Shown here piece by piece: positions 38,704-57,444 of a stretch of 64,000 nt of DNA. The notes beneath the pieces were generated by a model. That model worked only from the letters and a program-made list of their open reading frames with translations, made no database searches and was not told where the DNA came from. The position numbers were made by a program, and so were the translations under genes. Origin of the DNA: Vigna angularis (Eukaryota; Streptophyta; Magnoliopsida; Fabales; Fabaceae); contig NC_068975.1 of the NCBI RefSeq assembly GCF_016808095.1, positions 22,079,501 to 22,143,500 of the forward strand, in the 5' to 3' direction. Every line of letters starts with the position of its first letter. Within the stretch, counting starts at the first letter, position 1.

Positions 38704-40776
38704 GTGATGTGATAACAGACAAAAAGGAATTGTAGGTAAGACCCAACAACACAGTTGTTGGAAAGGTTGGAAATTTCAAAAAAGGAAGGTCTTGTGTGCT
38801 TAAGTGAGAAAACCAACCGTAGTTTCCAGGTATATTGGTAAAGGTTTTGTAGTAATCTTGTGACCTTGAAATGTATTTGACCTTTTGAACGTATAATGTA
38901 GTGATACAAGTATTTATACCTTTACCACCTTTGATGATGAAGTATATCATAAAGGCACAAGTTTGTGGTTTGTGGAGGCACACAATTCATCACTTTATCA
39001 TAACTAGACCTCCTTTGAAAGATATCCGGTGTCATATGTGATGAAGTTAATTTGATACATCAGGTTATGAAGAGAATTATGTGATTATGAAACTAGTAGT
39101 CTTTATACTGCATTACTGAGAATTCTGTAACTATGACATTGCCAAGTGTTCAATCCAACAAATCATATTTTATTGAAAGTTTCACATCTATTAGAAATAA
39201 AATTAATTTATAATACATAAATAAATACAAATCTTATTTTATAAGGCTGTTTTATAAAGTTAAATTAGATTTAAAGTTAATTGTATTTCATATAAGAGTA
39301 AGTTTGTGATAAAAAGGTGTGCCAAAGGCAAGAAGGTGGGTTAAGGAGGTGAGAAAAGAGTAAAAACAAAACTAAACTAAGCAGATACACTTGCTCTCTG
39401 TATTTTCTGTTTCTGATGCACTGCACCATTGACTATGCAGTCAAACATTGTAGAGAACACTATCATGATGCTTTACTTGGGAAAAAACATAACTAGGTGG
39501 GTCCCACATTAAACCTTCCTGTTCATAAGGTAGGTATCCATGCAAGGAAAATTCGGGTGGAGGCTATCCAAGTTGAGTAGTAGGAAGAATTTTGGTTTAA
39601 AAGACTCAACTTTTTGGCATGTTACAAGAGCATTCAAAATCTTCACCAAAAATTCATCTCTACTAAATTGTAAATGGTCATTTGTAATGTGTTTAATCAC
39701 TTAACACTCCTGTAGGAACAAATGAAGTATTAACACTATGTAGGAACAACAAGCCAAAAATTATCATTAAACTAAAACGAGAAACTGTGGTAAGGATGAT
39801 GAAAATAAGGCATTTTTGTTCCTGCACTCTGTCAAATTTCTCCTTTCCAGAAAAATATTTTTGGAATTAGTCTAGTATTTTCCAGAGAATCCGGTTTTAT
39901 GGGTGCAAGGAAAAATTTGATAAAGTGCAAGAAGAATTACTCCCAATAGAAAATGCATATTATGGACCAAGGAGGAAACCAACTCGACCAAACCCATGAT
40001 AGAGAAGGTGGAACTTTTCTAGAGCTTCTCCCTACACCACCCTCAACTTCTCCCTGCATCTCCTCATTTCAAAAACGTTTTTTGAAAAAAATTAATTGAT
40101 GGTGGTTAAAACAAATTTACTGCTCTTCATCTTTCAACTGCTTCATTAATTATCCTACCACTCCTTGACTAGTGCACCCCCACACCACATTTAGTCATTT
40201 TCCTCTCATTCTCTTCTGTCTTTGTGTTGTGTGGTCTTGAGGAATTGTGGTGGAAGTTCCATGGTGAAGATGGTCTCACGGTACAAAGAGGTTGATGAAG
40301 GTGGTCCGGTGGTGGTTGTGGTGTTGAGCAGCTTGTCTCAATTGTGCAATGCTCAAAAGGAGGTCTTAAATAGATTTCGAAATTAATGGATCTTCAAATC
40401 CGTTGAAGACATCAATGGATTTTGATATCTGTTTAAAACCTCAATATATTTATTTATTAATTTTTTTACTCTTTGAATTTTATTTGTTGAATAATTTATT
40501 TATTAAATTTAATTTATTATAAATTTTATAGATGATTAGTTAGGTGTAATTTTATTATTTAATAATTATATAGATTATTTTTATTAATTTTTTTATATTT
40601 TTAATTAATTATGGATTATGTTATTGAAAATGAATATTGCTTAAAATGAAAGAATATCCTTGTGGTATGGATTTTCAAGTACATTCTAGTTTTATATCAG
40701 ATTTTTCTTCTTTCATAAAAGAAGTTGAAGAAGGAGATCTCACTAATAATTTATCACAAATGAAATATTTCCCTCT
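38704..40776. other. Intergenic DNA, no gene recognised
   Basis: Contains the MITE-like repeat at 39808-39948 and otherwise unremarkable AT-rich sequence. Short open frames (38567-38983, 39509-39700) have no recognised domain. Confidence 0.45.
39808..39948. repeat. MITE-like inverted-repeat element related to the one at 35745
   Basis: Left side TTCCTGCACTCTGTCAAATT pairs with the right side GATAAAGTGCAAGAAGAATT (reverse complement AATTCTTCTTGCACTTTATC). The interior GGAATTAGTCTAGTATTTTC resembles the interior of the 35745 element. Confidence 0.5.
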
Positions 40777-41720
40777 CGTGATCACTTAATTGAATGAGTG
40801 AGATGAATCGCTCATAATCTAGGATTTGTGGTGGTTACTATAAGATCTTACAAAGCTACTGGTGAACGAGAAAGAAAGACGTTCGTTTTACTTGAATGTG
40901 AAAGAGCTGGGAAATATAGGAAATACAAACCCACTGTGGAGTCTAGTGTATATGGGACTCGAAAATGTGATTGTCCGTTTAGGTTAAAGGGTAAACCATC
41001 TTGTAATAGGGACGAATAGGTCTTAAAAGTCATGTGTGGATATCACAATCATGATTTGGCTGAAACTTAGTTGATCATCCTTATGGTGGCAAGTTAAATC
41101 CGAGTGAACAATCATTACTCATTGATATGACTAAGACTAAAGTTACACATGCAAATATTTTATTAACCCTGAAAGAAAATAATGATCGTAATGTCACAAC
41201 GATTAAACAAATCTACAACGCAAGGTATGAATATAAACCATTATTGAGAGGGTCGAGAACTAAATTACAACAACTTATGATGATGTTGGATCGTGATAAC
41301 TACATTCATTGGAGTAGGTGTGTCGACGAATCAAAGGTTGTTAGTGACCTCTTTTGGACACATTTTGATGCGGTGAAATTGTTAAACGCATTTAATATTA
41401 TATTGATGATGGATTCGACCAACAAACAAACAAATATAGACTTCCTTGCTTGAGATTATCGGTGTGATGTTTACGTGGTTAACCCCGCATTTGAATTCTT
41501 GGTCACTCACAATTACTTTAAGATTACCCTTAGATTTTAAAAATAAACCTTTCAACCTATTCAAAGCTCAAGTGAAATTACCTGAGTCATATTCGTTTCC
41601 ACATCCTTAAAATTAGTTGATTTTGTTGAGGCTTGGGATGTGGTGATGGAAGCATGGAAAATGTGATATGAGTGACCAAGACTTGGCTTTGATGAATGTC
41701 ATTGCAAATGTATTTTGATT
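40777..41720 (+). pseudogene. Decayed FAR1/MULE-type transposase gene
   Basis: Translation in pieces gives, in order, IAHNLGFVVVTIRS, the FAR1 zinc-binding region (LLECERAGKYRKYKP, KCDCPFRL, VMCGYHNHDLAE), then DMTKTKVTHANILLTLKE, IKQIYNARYEYK, LDRDNYIHWSRCVDES and DLFWTHFDAVKLLNAFNII. These are the N-terminal FAR1 domain and the start of a MULE transposase domain. At least six in-frame stops (for example near 40798, 40807, 41020, 41070) and a frameshift after 41440 break it, and the catalytic core and C-terminus are missing. A phrase AWDVVMEAW near 41635-41665 is a remnant of the later part. FAR1-type genes include light-signalling factors as well as transposases; the decay favours a transposon relic. 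Confidence 0.75.
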
Positions 41721-42741
41721 CTGATAAGGCTTGGGATGTGGTGATGTAAGGTTTCTTCTATAAGGTGTCACATTTCCTTACTCCTTAGGAAGTTCTCTAT
41801 TGTTATTGACAAAAAATCATAGTGGCAATCAAACTTGGGAATGACTGGTTAAATAATTTTTTTTTTATGACATATTGATCATTTGGTTTCCAGTCTCACA
41901 CGCTATAACAATCTTCACACTATAACACTCTTCACACTAATCACACTCACTCTACATCAGGTCCCTCATGAAGTTCAGATATCAATTGTTAAATACTATA
42001 AATATAATGAAGAGAGCACAGGAGAGAAAATTTCACATTATTCAGATAAACAAGAGTGACTTATATAAGCCTACATAAAAAATAACATATTGTGTTTACG
42101 TGGTTTAACAATCTCACTTTACATAATAACTGATATCGAAAATAAAATACCCAACAAAGAAAAAGAAAATTGGTTCTAAAAATCAAGACTTATTCAACTA
42201 CTAAAACGACTAAATATCATGCGAGAATATTTTCATTCAATTATCTTCGTTATACTCTTTTTGAGAAATTTTCAAATGGTTTTAGCTAAAATTAAAGTCA
42301 TCATTCAAGTAAAAATTGTTAGTGATATTGAATACTCTATTTGCTATACTTAAAAGCCTTTTAGAGTATTCTCTAATGTTTTTATATTCCTTCTTCTTTT
42401 GCAATTCAAAACCTTTAATAAGATTAAGCACATGCACATGTAATGTTTTCATTCAATTTAAAGTCTTATTCCATTTGTTATGCTTAAAAGTCTTTTAGAG
42501 TATTCTTTAATGTTTTTATATTGCTTCTTTTGCAATTCAAAATTTTTAATAAGATTAAGCACATGTAATGCTTTCACTCAATTATCTATCATACTTCTTT
42601 GCTCCTTAAAAACTAAAATAACACTTTCACAATTAAAACAAAAATAAAAGAAAATCCACCTAAAGTTCTAAAACACCCCACTCATAACCTTTTTAATTAA
42701 TCAATTTACATTTTATTTTATTAGTTATGTACAGAAGTATT
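41721..42741. other. AT-rich intergenic DNA with a 134-bp tandem duplication
   Basis: Two copies of a block beginning TACTTAAAAGYCTTTTAGAG (near 42347 and 42481) and including AATAAGATTAAGCACATG. No gene is recognised. Confidence 0.6.
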
Positions 42742-43818
42742 TGTTAAATATAGTGAAAATTATGTATGGGATTAATCTCTCTTGTATTGAATATACACAT
42801 AGGGCCCTCTATTTATAATAGAACAAATATAGACTAAGCCCAAAATACAAATAAAAAATAATAACAAACTAACTAAAGATAAAAGATAATATATCTAATA
42901 CTCCCCCTCAAGCTGGTGTATACAAATCATATGTACCAAGCTTGTTAGTAATATAATCCATAAAGACTTAGTGAAAATATCTGCTTTTTGCACTCGAGTG
43001 ACACCAAATTGCTAATGATTTGTAAGACGACATAGAAGACGAAATACCAACCCACAAGACTCCTCTTGAGCAATAAATCTGGGAGGTTGCTCCATGTAAA
43101 TATCTTCTTGCAAATCGCCGTTGAGGAATGTCACCAGTGGATAAAGAGGTAATTGTTGGAGAGCCACCACGGCTATAAATAAACTAACTAAAATCATCTT
43201 TTCCATGAAAAAAAAAACATATATGAATGGATCAAACGAAATGGTGACAAAAGAGAGATCAAAAAAGACCGCAGCGAAAGAAGCCATTGATGAATAGGAG
43301 AAAGAAATGTTAAAAAATCCAATATTCTCTAATCAAGGACCTGAAAAAGGAAAAAGAGCAACCTCGATGCTCTGAATATCTCTACAGTGATAAGATATTG
43401 TTCGCTTTGGGTCAAGCCCTCACGGATTTGCTTTTGGTACCACTCCAAAAGACCTCTTAACAATGGAGATATGTTATGTGTATATAAACTCATGTTCATC
43501 TCTTATTTTATGCGATGTGGGACTTTGTTTGTACCCAATAGAAACTCCCATCAAGATGTCGTTGATGGCATGATGGTCGCTTGGCCGAGACGATCAAAAG
43601 CATGTGATCATCGGTCAAAACTAGAGCTTCAATAATTACAACGGTAGACGATGACACTGCCGACAACGGTAGATGGCACCACCAATAGCGACGAGTGTAG
43701 TGGTAAAGACAACAAGAATTTTTTTCTCAAAAAAACCAGGCTCTAGATACCATGTTTAATATAATGAAAATTATGTATGAAATTAATATCCCTTGTATTG
43801 AATATACACATATAGGAT
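42742..43818 (-). mobile_element. Internally deleted Ty1/copia element with a nested TRIM LTR
   Basis: Read on the minus strand: a truncated left LTR (43818-43753) is followed by a primer-site-like TGGTATCTAGAGCC at 43752-43739, the interior, a polypurine tract TGAGGGGGAG at 42910-42901, and the right LTR (42900-42742). The two LTR copies share CATAATTTTCA(C/T)TATATT and TGTGTATATTCAATACAAG. The interior keeps a piece of reverse transcriptase (FLNGDLQEDIYMEQPPRF at about 43130-43075) and of the pol C-terminus before the purine tract. Everything between is deleted. Confidence 0.75.
43370..43540 (-). mobile_element. TRIM LTR fragment, same family as 53354-54496
   Basis: Minus strand carries GGGTACAAACAAAGTCCCAC, ATATGTTATGTGTATATAAACTC equivalents and GGCCTTTTGGAGTGGTACCA-like text, in the same order as the three LTRs at 53354-54496. 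The first dinucleotide is TA instead of TG, and the far end is lost. It lies inside the deleted copia element. Confidence 0.8.
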
Positions 43819-43940
43819 TCAACCTTGTTTCTTGGAGAATCTACAACTTAAACTTGTTAATAACTTGATAAAAAAAATTAAAAAAACTACTCATGAAAAG
43901 GAAAAATTTGTCATGGGTTGGGAGATTGATTACCTCGCAT

Positions 43941-44718
43941 AAAATAATTGTAACTAACATCAGCTAAAAAATATTTTTAATTATTAAATATTTAAATTAA
44001 AATAAATTGTGTATTTGATCATAATTGAAACATTATTATATTAAAATAAAAAAACATTAAAATTTAACAAATTTAAAACACCTTGGCCAGGGAGAACATT
44101 TTACAAATAAAACAACTCGAATATTAAAAGTTTCAAAATCAATATATTAACATAAACTCAATTCAAACGTCATGTAATTTTTTAAACTTGAAATCAATTA
44201 AGGTTTGGAATAAAAAGAAAACTTAAAACTGTTTCACTTCAACCTTTAGAGCAGTGGAAAGGCCGGAGACCATGAGTGACATGAAATGACACCATAAACA
44301 TAAACATTTAGCAGGTCATTCTAACCAAAACGTACGAAATGTTGCATTCAGACGCCAACAGATATTTTAGACCTGCTTCAAAATATCAATCATCTTACTA
44401 TAACAATACAAAATCATCACTATCATTAGTGCCTGGAAAAATGGACTAGGTACAAAATAATAAATTCGTTTAGGTCAATGTTTCATGTTTTGTTTTATGG
44501 AAGAAAAGAGGTATTACCTCAACTCGATTGCGGTTGATTATGATTTATGGGCCACAGATCTGTTTTATTTTATGGAAGAAAAGAGGCCAGGCCACCATTT
44601 GGAAATGGACTTCGTTAAATTGTCCCTAGCAATTCTGACAAGATATTTTTGGAGTAAAAGATAGCAGAATCCATAATACTTCACAGTATCAAACTGTACA
44701 GAAATAATTACATTTGCA
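43941..44718. repeat. Copy A of a 0.78-kb duplicated segment
   Basis: Nearly identical to 56328-57111, in the same orientation. The shared part runs from AAAATAATTGTAACTAACAT to TACAGAAATAATTACATTTGCA. Differences seen are a few substitutions and small indels (for example GTTTAGGTC here against GTTTATTATCCAAAGGTC). No coding frame. Flanks differ on both sides. Confidence 0.9.
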
Positions 44719-45167
44719 TAATATTCAATCTTGCTCAAAACATAGCCTGATTATAACTAGCATGTTTGTCTCATCAGAGACTTAAAAAACATGACATTCT
44801 TTCAAAACATTCTTTACCTTTTACTGAAGTCCATATGAAACTCACTACAAAATAAGAGACTAAAACTAATTGAAAAATAGAGCTACAGCAGTAGGACCCG
44901 CATGAATTTCCTTGATAAAAAAATTGTTGAATAGTGTTGCTAGCATTTCTCTTCTTATATGTGAAGGTGGATTTTATGCTGAATTATAAGATCTTGAATC
45001 TAAGGACAGTATACTACTAATTCAGATCATGCAGCCGTACATTTTAAACACTTCTAACCATGACCAAATGGCATGGCCAACGAGCTGTCTGCTGCATCCC
45101 AGTATTAGCTGGTCCAAATTGCGTATACAACGCGCAATTCCTGCAGAAGCATAAAAAAGAGAAAAAT
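44719..45167. other. 3' flank of THIC
   Basis: Downstream of the riboswitch on the minus strand; probably the last part of the THIC 3' UTR and its polyadenylation region. No gene is recognised. Confidence 0.5.
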
Positions 45168-45283
45168 GCACGCTCCCTGCGCAGGCATCACCCTGATCAG
45201 GTTCAAAGGGACTGTCTCAGCCTGATCTGCTAGCTTTCTATCTTGATAGCGAGAGCTTATACAGATTCAGGCACCCCTGGTGC
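45168..45283 (-). promoter_or_regulatory. TPP (thiamin pyrophosphate) riboswitch in the THIC 3' region
   Basis: On the minus strand the stretch reads GCACCAGGGGTGCC, a plant-type extended P3 arm (CTGAATCTG...CAGATCAG), the conserved GGCTGAGA, CCTTTGAACCTGATCAGG, and GATGCCTGCGCAGGGAGCGT closing on GTGC, which pairs with the opening GCAC. These are the THI-box landmarks in order: pyrimidine-sensing CUGAGA helix and the pyrophosphate-sensing arm with GCGNAGGGA. In plants this aptamer controls splicing and 3' end choice of THIC mRNA, so high TPP lowers expression. It sits about 350 bases beyond the possible stop at 45516. Confidence 0.96.
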
Positions 45284-45515
45284 ATCTCGGGTGTTAATAA
45301 AATAGCCCAAAAGATAAAGATGGTATTCAACATGATACTAGAGCAATTCATTACTGAGAATTGGATAACAAAACAAATGTTGACTAAAGATGAAGTTCAT
45401 AAACGCTCTCTACAAACAGAACTTATTCGCCTACTCCTACTGCTTGAAATGCATTCCCACCCTGAGAGGCCAGCTGGGAAGCTAGCTCCATGTTCTTTCA
45501 AATGATTTACTCCAT

Positions 45516-53353
<7,838 letters not shown>

Positions 53354-54496
53354 TGTTGGGTACAAACAAAGTCCCACATCGGATAAAATAAGAGATGAAC
53401 ATGGGTTTATATACTCATAACATATCTCCATTGTTAAGAGGCCTTTTGGACTGGTACCAAAAGCAAATTCGCGAGGGCTTGGCCCAAAGCGGACAATATC
53501 TTATCACTGTGGAGATATCTATGTGTATGTGTGTGTGTTGAACCTCCCTACAAATGGTATCAGAGCCCATGGTTCAGGTCCGGTGACCGGGCTCAGTTGA
53601 GTACGTCCCTCCATGATCAGGTGAAGCCTTGAGCCCATGGTTCAAGTTCGGTGACCGGGCTCAGTTGAGTACGTCCCTCCATGATCAGGTGAAGCCTTGG
53701 CAGGTGGCGAAGTGAATCATGAGAGGTGGAGAGCAAGAGATGCTTAGTGTTTGACCATGAATTGTGAAAGAGAGAGTGTTGACCATGGTGTACTCGAGGA
53801 TAAGAAAAAGACTTCCACTGTAGGGGAGGTGGTCCTTTGTTTGAGGGGAGGATGTTGGGTACAAACAAAGTCCCACATCGGATAAAATAAGAGATGAACA
53901 TGAGTTTATATACACATAACATATCTCCATTGTTAAGAGGCCTTTTGGAGTGGTACCAAAAGCAAATCCGTGAGGGCTTGGCCCAAAGCGGACAATATCT
54001 TATCACTGTGGAGATATCTATGTGTATGTGTGTGTGTTATCCCTCCCTACAAATGGTATCAGAGCCCATGGTTCAGATTTGGTGACCGGGCTCAGTTGAG
54101 TACATCTCTCCATGATCAGGTGAAGCCTTGGCAGGTGGCCGACAGATGGCCTGGAAGTGAATCATGAGAGGTGGAGAGCAAGAGATGCTCAGTGTTTAAC
54201 CATGGATTGTGAAAGAGAGAGTGTTCACCATGGTGTACTCGAGGATAAGAAAAAGACTTCCACTGTAGGAGAGATGGTCCTTTGTTTGAGGGGAGGATGT
54301 TGGGTATACAAACAAAGTCCCACATCGGATAAAATAAGAGATGAACATGGGTTTATATACACATAACATATCTCCATTGTTAAGAGGCCTTTTGGAGTGG
54401 TACCAAAAGCAAATCCGTGAGGGCTTGGCCCAAAGCGGACAATATCTTATCACTGTGGAAATATCTGTGTATGTGTGTCTGTTGAACCTCCCTACA
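53354..54496 (+). mobile_element. TRIM retrotransposon with three LTRs in tandem
   Basis: LTRs at 53354-53552, 53853-54051 and 54298-54496, each 199 bp, begin TGTTGGGTA and end CTCCCTACA. Each of the first two is followed by the primer site TGGTATCAGAGCCC (tRNA-iMet). The purine-rich GAGGGGAGGA precedes LTRs 2 and 3. Target duplication ATATG is at 53349-53353 and 54497-54501, so the whole three-LTR array is bounded by one duplication. The internal regions are 300 and 246 bp; the first has a 68-bp tandem duplication (53565-53632 and 53633-53700). No protein is encoded. Confidence 0.94.
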
Positions 54497-54950
54497 ATAT
54501 GAACATGCTTTATGATAAAAGAAATTGTTGTGGTTTGATAGATGAAAAGGTAATAATTTCTAAGAGAAAATGCTACTATATTTGTTTGATGTGTAGAGTG
54601 TATTGATATTAAAATTTATGGTAAAATTGTCTTGATTTTACTAATAATTGAACTCATAGAAAAAAATACTTAAAGTGAGAATTGAAAGAAATATTTATCA
54701 ATAGATTGGGCATCGATAGTCAAATCTACATATAGGTGATTTACTTTGTTATTTTTGTTGGCATGAGATGTGATCATGGGATGACAATTATTTTGAAGAA
54801 GAAGGATGACTATAATAGAGTCTCAAATTCTAATTAATACACTTAGTTATGAAGAGATTGTGTTTAACCTAGATGAGTATAAAAGAATCATGAATGTCTT
54901 TATGCTTGTAATATTATTTAGTTTGTATTCTATACCATGATGTTTTATTG

Positions 54951-55031
<81 letters not shown>

Positions 55032-56327
55032 CTTTTCTTATGTCCATAATCTAGAATTATTAGTATAATCTTTAACGATTCTAACTTATCATTGTACTTG
55101 TCTTTGCTATAGTGTTATTGTCTTCTGATTGTGTTTATTTACATGAGTAGGGAATGATGATGGGTTGATAGAGAGCATCATTGATGCTGCCAAAAAAGGA
55201 CATATGACAACCGACATAGTTGTGATTGGTATAAGAGAAAAATATTTTATACTAGTCAAAAGATCTTTTTTTTTATATTTTTAAATACTATTTTGAAGAA
55301 ACTTTTATATTAGAATACAATACACAATATATTTTTATCTTTATTGTCTATGTGTCTTTTATAGCTTAATGTAGGAATATGATTATTGCCTTTAATGCCG
55401 CAGTTTGGGTTGTTACAGTTATAAAAAGATAACAAAATAATTTTAATAAATATATACTTGAAATTAACAATTTTTTTAAATAAAATTTAAATTAATATTT
55501 ATATTTATTACTTTTTATTGCTTTAAGGATAACAAAATAAACATGATAAATTATAAATCCATTTTCTATTTTTATTATCAATATAATTGAATAACATGAT
55601 AAATTATTTTTTAACAAAAATATTATTTTAAACGTTAAATTTAACTTATAATTATTACCAAAAGCTAGTTAACAATCTCATTAACTAAATTTATTTATTA
55701 AACTTAACAATAATATTTATCTTATATAAGTTAAGCATTACGAACAAAATATGACAATAAATTTAGTTTCTCATGTATGCATATATTATTTTGTATTGTA
55801 TATAATTAATTTTCAGAACTTCATCTAATATAAATTCATCCAAATCATTAATTAAAATATATATTATAATTCTTATTAACAACCTTAAACTTAAAGATTT
55901 ATTGATTGAAGGGGATGAATGGGTAAAAAAATGGATCTATTTGAGAATAGAATCACATGTTGTCTCAGTACTTGTTTGTCCAATGCAATGAATGTCAGTA
56001 CTTTACCCCACATGAAAAAGTTAATCATGCAATTCTACTATTATTGCTTGCATTTAACTTTTTCTTTTATCTTATCTTCCTTACAACAACAAACTGACAG
56101 CAAGAGGATGAAAGAAATAAGTCATGATGTTTTTGTACAACAGGATCCAAGACAAACCACATGTGTATCGAGCTGTAAGATCACTTTTCCTCTTTTATTA
56201 TATATAATGTTGGTTGAACATTCCTCTGATTCACAATAACTAGTATTATTTGGAGTTAATATCCAAGAGAATTTTTATTAACATAAACTATTTTTTTTAA
56301 CAACATTCAATTAACAAAATTGAATAA
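54497..56327. other. AT-rich intergenic DNA, no gene recognised
   Basis: Includes the (TA)n tract at 54954-55028. An open frame at 55919-56239 starts with ATG but has no recognised domain and AT-rich, Cys/Leu-rich composition. Confidence 0.45.
54954..55028. repeat. (TA)n microsatellite, about 37 units
   Basis: Uninterrupted TA dinucleotides over about 75 bases; likely length-variable. Confidence 0.97.
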
Positions 56328-57111
56328 AAAATAATTGTAACTAACATCAGCTAAAAAATATTATTAATTATTAAATATTTAAATTAAAATAAATTGTGTA
56401 TTTGATCATAATTGAAACATTATATTAAAATAAAAAAACATTAAAATTTAACAAATTTAAAACACCTTGGCCAGGGAGAACATTTTACAAATAAAACAAC
56501 TCGAATATTAAAAGTTTCAAAATCAATATATTAACATAAACTCAATTCAAACGTCATGTAATTTTTTAAACTTGAAATCAATTAAGGTTTGGAATCAAAA
56601 GAAAACTTAAAACTGTTTCACTTCAACCTTTAGAGCAGTGGAAAGGCCGGAGACCATGAGTGACATGAAATGACACCATAAACATAAACATTTAGCAGGT
56701 CATTCTAACCAAAACGTACGAAATGTTGCATTCAGACGCCAACAGATATTTTAGACTTGCTTCAAAATATCAATCATCTTACTATAACAATACAAAATCA
56801 TCACTATCATTAGTGCCAGGAAAAATGGACTAGGTACAAAATAATAAATTCGTTTATTATCCAAAGGTCAATGTTTCATGTTTTGTTTTATGGAAGAAAA
56901 GAGGTATTACCTCAACTCAATTGCGGTTGATTATGATTTATGGGCCACAGATCTGTTTTATTTTATGGAAGAAAAGAGGCCAGGCCACCATTTGGAAATG
57001 GACTTCGTTAAATTGTCCCTAGCAATTCTGACAAGATATTTTTGGAGTAAAAGATAGCAGAGTCCATAATACTTCACAGTATCAAACTGTACAGAAATAA
57101 TTACATTTGCA
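56328..57111. repeat. Copy B of the 0.78-kb duplicated segment
   Basis: Near-identical partner of 43941-44718, same orientation. Ends about 330 bases downstream of the FTSH stop codon; copy A ends about 450 bases downstream of the THIC riboswitch. Sequence beyond TTACATTTGCA differs from copy A at once. Confidence 0.9.
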
Positions 57112-57444
57112 GGCAATCACATGTGACCACAATAATTGTCAGTGTAAAAACAAAATTCAGCTAACAACATTTATGTAATAAAGGGACACCAATTAATGAG
57201 TAAATTTTGCACCTTTCCATTTCCCATGGCTTTGGAGAGTGAATTATAACACAAACAACAGGCTGGCTACTTGTTAAAAACGATGCCAAAAATTCACCTT
57301 ACAGAACTGTACAGAGTTGTAATGGTGAATTCATGCTATTTGAGATATAACTTCACTGTCTTCAGGGAAATGATGTCAACTCATATCCCAAGTTACAGTC
57401 CACATAAGTTATAACAGACAGATCTTAACTATCAGGTATCTGTC
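57112..57444 (-). other. 3' flank of the FTSH gene
   Basis: Probably 3' UTR and downstream region; no coding frame seen. Confidence 0.5.

Noticed and set aside
55140..55240. Coding-like fragment (NDDGLIESIIDAAKKG)
   Set aside because: Only about 30 residues, no start or splice context, no family recognised; insufficient to call a pseudogene.
55919..56239. ATG-initiated open frame of 106 residues
   Set aside because: AT-rich, no domain, no promoter context; likely chance.
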